The notes under the pieces were generated by a model, which saw nothing but the letters and a program-made list of their open reading frames with translations, was not told the DNA's origin and did no database searches. Positions 55,837 to 64,000 of a stretch of 64,000 bases of DNA are shown one piece after another. Source of the DNA: Glaciimonas sp. (GTDB lineage: Bacteria > Pseudomonadota > Gammaproteobacteria > Burkholderiales > Burkholderiaceae_D); NCBI GenBank assembly GCA_012927585.1, contig JABBOY010000042.1:62001-126000 (forward strand), in the 5' to 3' direction. A program made the position numbers and the translations under genes. Each line of letters starts with the position of its first letter. Position 1 is the first letter of the stretch.

Positions 55837-56205
55837 ATTGTTGCCAGTTGTAAACAATTAAGCCATTTCTCAGTAAGACGGTGCCGCTGGCCCAGGGTTT
55901 CACGCGTCGGCCAGACTTGTTTGCCGATCCGCAGTTCTAGGTCTTCATAATCAGCCTTACAGGCTGATCTCGGATCGCGGTTCAAGGTTCAATGATACAA
56001 AATGCAAGCTATGTTGGCTAACGCACAGAAAGGCATGAATTCTCTGAGTATTATTAGAATCGCAAGGTTCATATCGTATTGCATCGTAACCATCCCTCTC
56101 TAGCCCACTGAACACCACAGCGAGTATCGTCATGCACCTGCTATTAACATCTACCGAATCTTCCGGCTTCCAGCCCCGGCGTTATCGCCTGCTGGGTAGC
56201 TGCGC

Positions 56206-57855
56206 ATGAGTGCCGCAACCAATCCGCTAGCCGGCACATCGGCGTTGCAGTCAATGCTGGTCGATGTGTCGAAGCTGCTCGCCGCTTATGTTGACCTGCG
56301 CCCCGATCCTTCGGTGCCGGCCCAGCGCGTCGCTTTCGGCACTTCCGGTCACCGCGGCAGTTCGTTCGAGCGCAGCTTTAATGAATGGCATGTGCTGGCG
56401 ATCAGCCAGGCGATTTGCGAATACCGCAAAACCAAGGGTATCGATGGCCCGCTGTACATCGGTATGGATACCCATGCGCTGTCGCAGCCGGCTTTCGAGA
56501 GTGCGCTGGAGGTGTTGGCCGCTAACCGGGTTGAAACGATGGTTTCCAAAGGTGGCGAATTCACGCCGACGCCAGCGGTCTCGCATGCGATTCTGGCCTA
56601 CAACCGCGGTCGCACATCGGGGCTGGCCGACGGCATCGTCATCACGCCCTCGCACAACCCGCCCGCCGACGGCGGCTTCAAATATAACCCGCCGAACGGC
56701 GGCCCGGCCGATACCGGCGTTACCGGCTGGATCCAGGCCAGGGCCAACGCTCTGCTCGAAGCCGGCTTGAAAGAAGTGCGCCGCATGCCGCTGGCGCAAG
56801 CGCGCCGCGCTGCTACCACGCATGAGTACGATTTTCTCGAAGCCTACGTTGCCGATCTGGAGAGTGTGCTCGATCTTGAGGTGATTCACGCTTCCGGCAT
56901 TCGCATGGGTGTGGATCCGCTGGGTGGTGCCGGGGTGCATTACTGGGCGCGGATTGCCGAGCGCTACCGGCTCGATCTGAACGTGGTCAGCACGGTAGTC
57001 GACCCGACTTTCAGCTTCATGTCACTGGACTGGGATGGCAAGATTCGCATGGATCCATCTTCGCCGTTCGCGATGCAGCGGTTGATCGGATTGAAGGATC
57101 GCTTTCAGGTCGCGTTTGCCTGCGACACCGATTACGATCGTCATGGCATTGTGACGCCCGCAGCCGGGCTGCTGCCGACCAACCACTACCTGAGCGTTGC
57201 GATCGATTACCTGTTCCGTAATCGCCCGCACTGGAGCCCGCAAGCGGCAGTGGGCAAATCGGTGGTCAGCAGCGCGCTGATCGACCGCGTGACGCAGCGG
57301 CTGGGACGCAAGCTTTACGAGGTCCCAGTCGGCTTCAAATGGTTCGTCGACGGCCTGTGCGACGGTTCACTCGCCTTCGGTTGCGAGGAAAGCGCCGGCG
57401 CAACTTTCAGCCGCATGGACGGCACCGTCTGGACCACCGACAAGGATGGCATCGTGGCGTCGTTGCTGGCGGCGGAAATCAGCGCCAGCACTGGCCGCGA
57501 TATTGGTGAACTGTATCGCGACCTGGTGCGTGATTTGGGCGAGCCGTTCACGGATCGAGTCGAAGCGCCGGCGACTGCCGAGCAAAAAATCCGATTGGCG
57601 AAACTGTCTCCCAGACAGATAGACAGCACCGAGATGGCCGGCGAGAAGATCGAAAGCGTGCTTGATCGTGCACCCGGCAACAACGCGCCGATTGGTGGCA
57701 TCAAGGTGATCACAGCCAGTGGCTGGTTCGCGGCGCGCCCGTCCGGCACTGAGGATATCTACAAGATTTATGCGGAAAGCTTCAAGAGTAAGGCGCACCT
57801 GAAATTGATGGTGCAAGAGGCCCAAAGCATCGTCGATGCAGCGCTCGCGGCGTGA
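56206..57855 (+). CDS. pgm: Phosphoglucomutase (alpha-D-glucose phosphate-specific)
   Basis: VAFGTSGHRGSSFERSFNEWHVLAISQAICEYRK, GIVITPSHNPPADGGFKYNPPNGGPADT, GCEESAGATFSRMDG. Confidence 0.97.
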   Translation: MSAATNPLAGTSALQSMLVDVSKLLAAYVDLRPDPSVPAQRVAFGTSGHRGSSFERSFNEWHVLAISQAICEYRKTKGIDGPLYIGMDTHALSQPAFESALEVLAANRVETMVSKGGEFTPTPAVSHAILAYNRGRTSGLADGIVITPSHNPPADGGFKYNPPNGGPADTGVTGWIQARANALLEAGLKEVRRMPLAQARRAATTHEYDFLEAYVADLESVLDLEVIHASGIRMGVDPLGGAGVHYWARIAERYRLDLNVVSTVVDPTFSFMSLDWDGKIRMDPSSPFAMQRLIGLKDRFQVAFACDTDYDRHGIVTPAAGLLPTNHYLSVAIDYLFRNRPHWSPQAAVGKSVVSSALIDRVTQRLGRKLYEVPVGFKWFVDGLCDGSLAFGCEESAGATFSRMDGTVWTTDKDGIVASLLAAEISASTGRDIGELYRDLVRDLGEPFTDRVEAPATAEQKIRLAKLSPRQIDSTEMAGEKIESVLDRAPGNNAPIGGIKVITASGWFAARPSGTEDIYKIYAESFKSKAHLKLMVQEAQSIVDAALAA

Positions 57856-57878
57856 TGCTGTCGTGCGGCGTTTGACAG

Positions 57879-58472
57879 GTGATCGGAGTGTCTGTGAGTG
57901 AGTCGGCGAGCAATGTTGATGTTGATGTTAATGCGCTAACGGTTTGGACTATCGGCCATTCGACGCGTGCACTGGATGATTTTCTGGCGCTGTTGGCGCA
58001 GTACCGGATTGAGGCGGTGGCAGACGTGCGCAGTTTTCCCGGTTCGCGACGTTATCCGCACTTTGGCCGGCTTGCGCTGCAAGCTAGTTTGCCCCAACAC
58101 CGGCTTGAATATCATTGGCTGCAGGCCCTTGGCGGACGCCGCCGGCCGGTGCCGGACTCCCCCAATACTGCGTGGCGCAATATCAGTTTTCGCAGCTACG
58201 CCGACTACATGCAGACGCCGGAATTCGGCGCAGGTCTGGATCAGTTTCTGGAACTTGCGCGGCGTTTGCGCACAACTCTGATGTGCGCGGAATCCCTGTG
58301 GTGGCGCTGTCACCGCTCCATGATCGCCGATGCTCTGCGTGCCCGCGGCATCAATGTGGTGCATATCCTCGATGCGAAACACAGTACGCTCCATCCTTGG
58401 ACTGCACCGGCGCGTATCGTGGAAGGCAGGCTGACTTACAGTGCGGAGGAAAACGACGCCCCGTTGCTCTGA
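57879..58472 (+). CDS. DUF488 domain protein
   Basis: [39 protein letters not shown]...LMCAESLWWRCHRSMIADAL. Confidence 0.9.
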   Translation: MIGVSVSESASNVDVDVNALTVWTIGHSTRALDDFLALLAQYRIEAVADVRSFPGSRRYPHFGRLALQASLPQHRLEYHWLQALGGRRRPVPDSPNTAWRNISFRSYADYMQTPEFGAGLDQFLELARRLRTTLMCAESLWWRCHRSMIADALRARGINVVHILDAKHSTLHPWTAPARIVEGRLTYSAEENDAPLL

Positions 58473-58554
58473 TGCGGTGTTTGCATTTTCGGCAGAGCGA
58501 TCTGCGGACTGTCTAAATCGACCCAGCGTAGAATACGAATAGCGCACTTCGAAA

Positions 58555-58640
58555 TAGCGTAATACACTATTGGGTATAACAAAAAATACTGCTTTCTCCG
58601 CTTCATATGCGTCGCATATAAAATATACTGGTTAAAATTC
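58555..58640 (+). repeat. Dispersed intergenic element, copy 8 (divergent)
   Basis: AATACACTATTGGGTATAACAAAAAATACTGCTTTCTCCGCTTCATATGCGTCGCATATAAAATATACTGG. Confidence 0.6.
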
Positions 58641-59810
58641 TTACATTTTTGTTAGTCTTTTGGCGATAAAAGCCGGACGCTGTTCCCATAGCAGGCTGGC
58701 TACGAAGACTGCTGCTCCCATCCACAATACAACCACCACCGCATTCACATGGATGCTTTCCATTAAAGCGCCGGTCAGCAGCGGCCCACCGCTGCCCGAG
58801 ACACCCCAGGTGGCGTTGATGATGGCGGTAGCAGCGACCAGTCGTTGGCCGGAAAAGCGTTCGCCGCAGGCTACCAACGAGAGTACATAGATGCCGCCGG
58901 CAGCGCCGCCCAGTACATACAGCAGGGTCCACCACAGCCATGGCAGCATGACAGCAAGTGGCATTAGCGGCAGCAGCAGGCAGGCGGCCAAGCCGCATCC
59001 CATGTGGACGCGAGCGCGGCCGATGCGGTCGGCCAGCCAGCCGAGCGGGAACTGCAAAGTGGTGTTGCCGATCAGCATCACGCTCGCAGACAGCAGCGCC
59101 TGTTCGACCGAGATGCCGTGACGCATGCCGAACAGCGGCAGCAGGCTTAACGCCAACGCATCGAACAGGGCGAAAAAGGCGGTGCCGAGGATGATCACGG
59201 GCATGCGCGGAGCGACGATTTTCCAGTCTGCCTTGGGTTCGTCTTCGATGATGTGGCTGCGATTGGACATCAGCGCCAGGCCCGGAATCGATAGTAGAAA
59301 CAATGCGCCGCAAGCTGCGAATGGCCAGGCAATCCGATCTGAAAGCAGTGCCACCAGAGCCGGGCCGATCAGCTGGAACAAAGTAAAAGTGGTGGCGTAC
59401 AGGGCCACTACCCGCCCGCGTGAGCCATCCGGCGCCAGCTTATTGACCCAGGCTTCGCCCACAGTAAACAGCACGCCTAAGGCGGCACCGAAAATGAAGC
59501 GCAGTACGCTCCAGTAGATCAAGTGGGTGCTGGTTTGCATCAGCATGGTGGACAACGCGGCGACTGCCACCGCACCGATCATGCTGTTGCGCGGCCCCAA
59601 GCGCGCCACCCACCCCGCCACGAATGGCACTATCGCCAGGATGCCGAGTGCGCCCAGGGCTGTCATCAGGCCGACGACATGGTTGCCCAGGCCGCGCTGA
59701 TCGAGCGCTAAAGCAGTCAACGGCAAGGTTGCGCCGAGGCCGAGGCCGACTACGGCCACACTGACGGTGAGCGCCAGAAAATCCCGCCACGGCAGCGTCT
59801 TCATAGCCAT
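58641..59810 (-). CDS. MFS transporter
   Basis: 389-aa multi-TM protein: LGWLADRIGRARVHMGCGLA, SRGRVVALYATTFTLFQLIGPAL. Confidence 0.92.
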   Translation of the reverse strand: MAMKTLPWRDFLALTVSVAVVGLGLGATLPLTALALDQRGLGNHVVGLMTALGALGILAIVPFVAGWVARLGPRNSMIGAVAVAALSTMLMQTSTHLIYWSVLRFIFGAALGVLFTVGEAWVNKLAPDGSRGRVVALYATTFTLFQLIGPALVALLSDRIAWPFAACGALFLLSIPGLALMSNRSHIIEDEPKADWKIVAPRMPVIILGTAFFALFDALALSLLPLFGMRHGISVEQALLSASVMLIGNTTLQFPLGWLADRIGRARVHMGCGLAACLLLPLMPLAVMLPWLWWTLLYVLGGAAGGIYVLSLVACGERFSGQRLVAATAIINATWGVSGSGGPLLTGALMESIHVNAVVVVLWMGAAVFVASLLWEQRPAFIAKRLTKM

Positions 59811-60045
59811 GCCCCGGCCAGGATCAGGTGTGCTGTCAGCATCTTGCGCAAGCGGGCGGCGAAAGGGCCGAGCATGAAAATATCGGTTTGGGCCGGCGTT
59901 GCACCGGGCAAGCCGGCAAATGAAAATTTGATTGTCACGGAGTGTAAAGTGGTTCTATTGATATTGTGAAAGTGGAACTGCTAATTTAGTTCGATCCAGC
60001 TTAAGATAATTTTAACGGGTATTTTTGCATATAGATAGCCGTATG

Positions 60046-60070
60046 AACCGGTTCACAGACCGGTTTTTTA
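60046..60070 (+). terminator. Plus-strand intrinsic terminator upstream of the glutamine-synthetase-like gene
   Basis: AACCGGTTCACAGACCGGTTTTTTA; U-run only on the plus strand, 118 bp before the 60188 ATG. Confidence 0.7.
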
Positions 60071-60187
60071 TGTACATAAAAGCGGATCTAAAAATATAAA
60101 AATATTGCGTTAAATTGGTTTTATGGGTTTTCCCCTAAAATCTAAAAAACCGATTTCTGCCAAGCCGTTCCATACCGGGGAATTCAA

Positions 60188-61525
60188 ATGACACAAACGA
60201 TGCACGCGTTTCTGAAGGATAAGAACATTCACGAGGTGGAATGCGTGATCCCGGACATGACGGGAATCGCGCGCGGCAAGATATTGCCCAGAGACCTGTT
60301 TATCGCAGCAGGAGAAATGCGGTTACCGAAAAGCGTGCTGCTCAATACTGTCAATGGCGAGCAACCGGCCAATGGCCCGTATGTGGGCTCGACCGACCCC
60401 GACATGATTTGCGTGCCGGACCCCGCCAGTATACGGATAGTGCCGTGGGCCGCCGAATCGGTAGCGCTGGTGATTCACGATTGTGAGAACTTCGACGGCA
60501 GTCCGGTCGGATTGTCGCCGCGCGCGGTATTGCGCCGGGTACTGCAGTTATATGCCGAACGCGGCTGGAAGCCGGTGGTGGCACCGGAAATGGAGTTTTA
60601 CCTGGTGGCTCGCAACAGCAATCCGCACGAACCACTGACGCCGCCTTTAGGACGCACCGGCAAGCCGGAGTCGGGGCGTCAATCGTATTCGATCGATGCG
60701 GTGAACGATTTCGATCCGTTTTTTCTGGAGTTGTCGTCCTTTTGCAATACCCATCAATTGGGCGTGGAAACATTGATCCACGAAGCCGGCGCCGGGCAAA
60801 TGGAGATCAATTTTTCGCATGGCGATGCGCTGGAACTGGCGGATCGAGCGTTTCTATTCAAGCGGGCGGTTCGGGAAACGGCGCTTAGGCACGGCATTTT
60901 TGCCACCTTCATGGCCAAGCCGATGGAGCGGGAGCCGGGCAGCGCAATGCATATCCACCAGAGCATCGCCGATGCGCAGACCGGACAAAATGTGTTTTCG
61001 AACCCCGATGGCAGCGCGAGTGCCTTGTTTTTCAGTTATATCGCCGGGTTGGAGACCTATGTGCCGCAGTCGATGCTGATGTTTGCGCCGTATGTGAACT
61101 CGTACCGTCGCCTGTCGCGCTTCATGTCGGCTCCGACCAATGTGCGCTGGGGCTATGACAACCGTACTTGCGGCATCCGAATTCCGAATTCGGGGCCAAA
61201 TAATCGCCGCATCGAGAACCGTGTACCGGGCGTGGATGTCAATCCTTACCTGGCGATGGCGGCCACGCTGGCCTGCGGTTATCTGGGCATGGTGGCGGGG
61301 CTGGCGCCGTCGGCAGCGACCGAAGATAGTGCCGAGCAGGTGGATGACGAACTGCCGCGCAACCTGGAAGACGCAATTGTCTGCATGCGTGCCTGCCAGC
61401 CGTTGGGTGAAATCCTGGGTGAACTCTTCGTCAAGGCATTTTGCGAAGTCAAGGAGCTTGAATTCGCCACCTACAGCCGGGTTATCAGTTCTTGGGAGCG
61501 CGAACATTTGATGCTTCTGGTATGA
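60188..61525 (+). CDS. Glutamine synthetase family protein (gamma-glutamylputrescine synthetase-like)
   Basis: VECVIPDMTGIARGKILPRDLF, PEMEFYLVAR, EAGAGQMEINF, MAKPMEREPGSAMHIHQSI, IENRVPGVDVNPYLAMAATLACG. Confidence 0.92.
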   Translation: MTQTMHAFLKDKNIHEVECVIPDMTGIARGKILPRDLFIAAGEMRLPKSVLLNTVNGEQPANGPYVGSTDPDMICVPDPASIRIVPWAAESVALVIHDCENFDGSPVGLSPRAVLRRVLQLYAERGWKPVVAPEMEFYLVARNSNPHEPLTPPLGRTGKPESGRQSYSIDAVNDFDPFFLELSSFCNTHQLGVETLIHEAGAGQMEINFSHGDALELADRAFLFKRAVRETALRHGIFATFMAKPMEREPGSAMHIHQSIADAQTGQNVFSNPDGSASALFFSYIAGLETYVPQSMLMFAPYVNSYRRLSRFMSAPTNVRWGYDNRTCGIRIPNSGPNNRRIENRVPGVDVNPYLAMAATLACGYLGMVAGLAPSAATEDSAEQVDDELPRNLEDAIVCMRACQPLGEILGELFVKAFCEVKELEFATYSRVISSWEREHLMLLV

Positions 61526-61532
61526 ATTTTTA

Positions 61533-61618
61533 CACGATTAATGCAGGGTATGCCTAAAAATACCTTGCTTGACGCAATATATATGAAAGATTTAAAAAAT
61601 ACAGGATTGGGTATTTTA
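61533..61618 (+). repeat. Dispersed intergenic element, copy 9
   Basis: GGGTATGCCTAAAAATACCTTGCTTGACGCAATATATATGAAAGATTTAAAAAATACAGGATTGGGTATT. Confidence 0.75.
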
Positions 61619-61659
61619 TTATTATCCAGACCGTGAATTTTTGGAGGAGATGAAACCCG

Positions 61660-63069
61660 ATGACAAGTTCAATTATCAAGCACGACTTGGCCGACAATTC
61701 CGTTAAGCAGCTGCTCCGGCGCGGCATTGACTGGGGTCGTGCGCAAGCCTTGCACGAGCGGGAACGTATCGTTTTTAGCGCTGGCAATCCGCGCTCAAAA
61801 GCTTTGGCCGACCGCGCTGCCGCACACCTGCTGTTCGGTGTGCCCTTGCACTGGATGACCGATTGGTCGACGCCGTTTGCGCTGACAGCGCTTGAGGCTA
61901 GCGGTGCGCAGGTAACCGATGCCGATGGTCATCAGTATGTCGATTTCTGCCTCGGCGATACGGGCGCGATGTTCGGCCATGCACCGCAGCCGGTTGCACA
62001 GGCACTGGCGCGGCAGGCCACACTCGGTTACACCACGATGATGCCGTCCGAAGATGCGGTCTGGGTCGCAGAGGAGCTGGCGCGGCGCTTTGGCCTGCCG
62101 GTCTGGCAGTTTGCACTGAGCGCCTCGGACGCCAATCGCTTCGTGCTGCGTTGGCTGCGCGCCGCCAGCGGGCGACCGAAAATCCTGGTGTTCAATGGTT
62201 GTTACCACGGCACGGTGGATGATGTGTTCGTCGATCTGGTCAATGGCAAGCCGCGCCAGCGCGACAGCCTGCTGGGCCAAGTGGTGGATCTGACTGTCAA
62301 TACGCTGGTGGTTGAATTCAATGATCTGGCCGCACTCGATGCGGCGCTGGCTGCCGGCGATGTCGCCTGCGTGCTGGCCGAGCCGGTGATGACCAATATC
62401 GGCATGGTCTTGCCGCAAGACGGCTATTGGGCCGCAGCGCAGCAGATCATGCGCCGCCACGGCACGCTTCTGGTGCTGGATGAAACTCACACCATCAGTT
62501 CTGGGCCGGGCGGTTATGCGCGCCTGCACGGCTTGCAGCCGGATGCGCTGGTGGTCGGTAAGCCGGTTGGTGGCGGCGTGCCGTGCGCGGTGTATGGGTT
62601 TAGTCGAAGTCTGGCAGCGCGGGTTGAGCAGGCCAAGCGGCAGGCGCCGCCAGGTCATTCCGGGGTTGGCACCACATTGACCGCGAACATGCTGACGATG
62701 GCCGCCATGCGCGCCAATCTGGCCGAAGTGATGACCGATGCAGCTTATGCGCAGATGTTGGTGCTGGCTGAACGTCTGGCCCAGGGCTTGCGCAGCGTGA
62801 TTGCAAAACACCGTTTGCCGTGGTGCGTGACGCAAGTCGGCGCGCGTACCGAATTTCAATTTTCAGCGCAACCGCCGGTCGATGGCAGCGCTGCCGAAGT
62901 GATTCTGGATAGCGAGCTGGAGCAGATCATCCATTTATTCCTGCTCAATCGCGGCATGCTGATCACGCCGTTTCACAACATGATGTTGGTGTGTTCGCAC
63001 ACGCCGGTACAGGACATTGATCGTTTTTTGTCGGTATTCGACGATTGTCTGCAACAACTTGCCGGTTAA
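61660..63069 (+). CDS. Class III aminotransferase
   Basis: YVDFCLGDTGAMFGHAPQPVAQAL, NGCYHGTVDDVFV, LLVLDETHTISSGPGGYARLHGLQPDALVVGKPVGGGVPCAVYGFS. Confidence 0.92.
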   Translation: MTSSIIKHDLADNSVKQLLRRGIDWGRAQALHERERIVFSAGNPRSKALADRAAAHLLFGVPLHWMTDWSTPFALTALEASGAQVTDADGHQYVDFCLGDTGAMFGHAPQPVAQALARQATLGYTTMMPSEDAVWVAEELARRFGLPVWQFALSASDANRFVLRWLRAASGRPKILVFNGCYHGTVDDVFVDLVNGKPRQRDSLLGQVVDLTVNTLVVEFNDLAALDAALAAGDVACVLAEPVMTNIGMVLPQDGYWAAAQQIMRRHGTLLVLDETHTISSGPGGYARLHGLQPDALVVGKPVGGGVPCAVYGFSRSLAARVEQAKRQAPPGHSGVGTTLTANMLTMAAMRANLAEVMTDAAYAQMLVLAERLAQGLRSVIAKHRLPWCVTQVGARTEFQFSAQPPVDGSAAEVILDSELEQIIHLFLLNRGMLITPFHNMMLVCSHTPVQDIDRFLSVFDDCLQQLAG

Positions 63070-63292
63070 ATGACGTTACGCATTTTCTACAGCAGGCATG
63101 CAAAATGCAAACAAAAATCAGGATCAACATTTGATCGGGATTGCAAAAGCCAATGCTGACTGCCGATTGAATAATTCCTTTCATTTTGTAGCAAGTCAGA
63201 TCGCATTGAATAGCTATCGCCCGGTCTTCCACCAGTGGGAGCGCGCTGGAGAGTGGAAATGTAAGCAGTCGTTGCTTGGCCGGTTGCCGAGT

Positions 63293-63380
63293 AAATTTTT
63301 AATAGTTAAGGAGTATGACTATTTTTATGATAGTTTCCGCATATTTTTATTGCAGTAATAAAATATACCAATAGCAGTAC
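63293..63380 (+). repeat. Dispersed intergenic element, copy 10
   Basis: GGAGTATGACTATTTTTATGATAGTTTCCGCATATTTTTATTGCAGTAATAAAATATACCAATAGCAGTAC; stem ACTAT/ATAGT. Confidence 0.75.
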
Positions 63381-63485
63381 CGTAGTACGACAAGCCCTTT
63401 CGCAAGCGTTGGAGCTTGCTCAGGCGCAGGCCCCGGTTGGCTGGTTGAATCGAGCTTGTTTGCGTCACAAAGCACAACGCGTTTT

Positions 63486-64000
63486 TCAGAGCCGCGTCCC
63501 GGCCTGAATAACGTGCGCCAGCAGTTTTCCGTAATAACTGATTTTGTCCATATTGACGTAAGCATAGCCGACCAGCAAGCCGCGCCGTACCGGTTGTTGC
63601 AGGTAATAATTGGACAGCGGTTTGACTGCAATGCCGGATTCTGCCGCCAGGCTGGCTAGCGCCACATCGTCCACTTGATCGGGTAATTCGATCACCAGAT
63701 GCAGGCCGGATTCTTCGCCTGAAATCTTGATATTGTTGCCGACCTGGGCCACCAGCGTCTTGCGCAATAGTTCGCGCTTGGCACCGTAAGCCTGGCGGAT
63801 TTTGCGGATGTGGGTAGTGAAATGCCCGGCCGCGATGAAGTCCGCCAGCGCTGCCTGGATCATCAATTGGCCGGGCCGGTGCAAGTCATACAGCGCGCTT
63901 TTGAATGGCTCCACCAGCAGCGGCGGCACCACCAGATAACCGACCTTGATGCCGGGATACAGAACTTTCGAAAAAGTGCCCATGTAGACCACGCGGCCAT
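63486..64000 (-). CDS. MocR/PdxR-type GntR regulator, C-terminal part; start outside window
   Basis: MVYMGTFSKVLYPGIKVGYLVVPPLLVEPFKSALYDLHRPGQLMIQAALADFIAAGHFTTHIRKIRQAYGAKRELL: aminotransferase-like domain of MocR regulators. Frame reaches the window edge. Confidence 0.85.
   Translation of the reverse strand, partial: GRVVYMGTFSKVLYPGIKVGYLVVPPLLVEPFKSALYDLHRPGQLMIQAALADFIAAGHFTTHIRKIRQAYGAKRELLRKTLVAQVGNNIKISGEESGLHLVIELPDQVDDVALASLAAESGIAVKPLSNYYLQQPVRRGLLVGYAYVNMDKISYYGKLLAHVIQAGTRL

Overview
The window is a betaproteobacterial chromosome segment; an Oxalobacteraceae-like origin is my inference from gene content and order. Most of it is ordinary housekeeping: lolCD-tatD-comEC, pyrG-kdsA-eno-ftsB, hslO, htpX, a PHP/YciO/M50/trpS/dapA/bamC/MBL block, slyD-like, mutS, ada, a DEAD-box helicase, hisC, pgm and a glutamine-synthetase-like/aminotransferase/MocR locus. 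The accessory signals are as follows. (1) The end of a type I-C-like CRISPR-Cas locus: cas7 (partial), frameshifted cas4, cas1, cas2 and a 26-repeat array. The 37-bp repeat contains a perfect 22-bp palindrome. A hipBA toxin-antitoxin module lies in about 2.2 kb between the main array and two outlying repeats. A decayed ParE-like TA remnant sits between cas7 and cas4. (2) A degraded integron-cassette cluster (two attC-like sites, a VRR-NUC-like remnant and a BrnT/BrnA-like pair) with no integrase in view. (3) A family of ten dispersed intergenic elements of about 85-105 bp with a conserved hairpin core between imperfect direct repeats; I know of no name for it, and it is the best candidate for something undescribed. 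(4) Decay scars: nonsense-disrupted endonuclease IV fused in frame to the next gene, a frameshifted IS1380-type element and a frameshifted IS200-type transposase. All repeat, motif and family calls were made by eye, with no database search.
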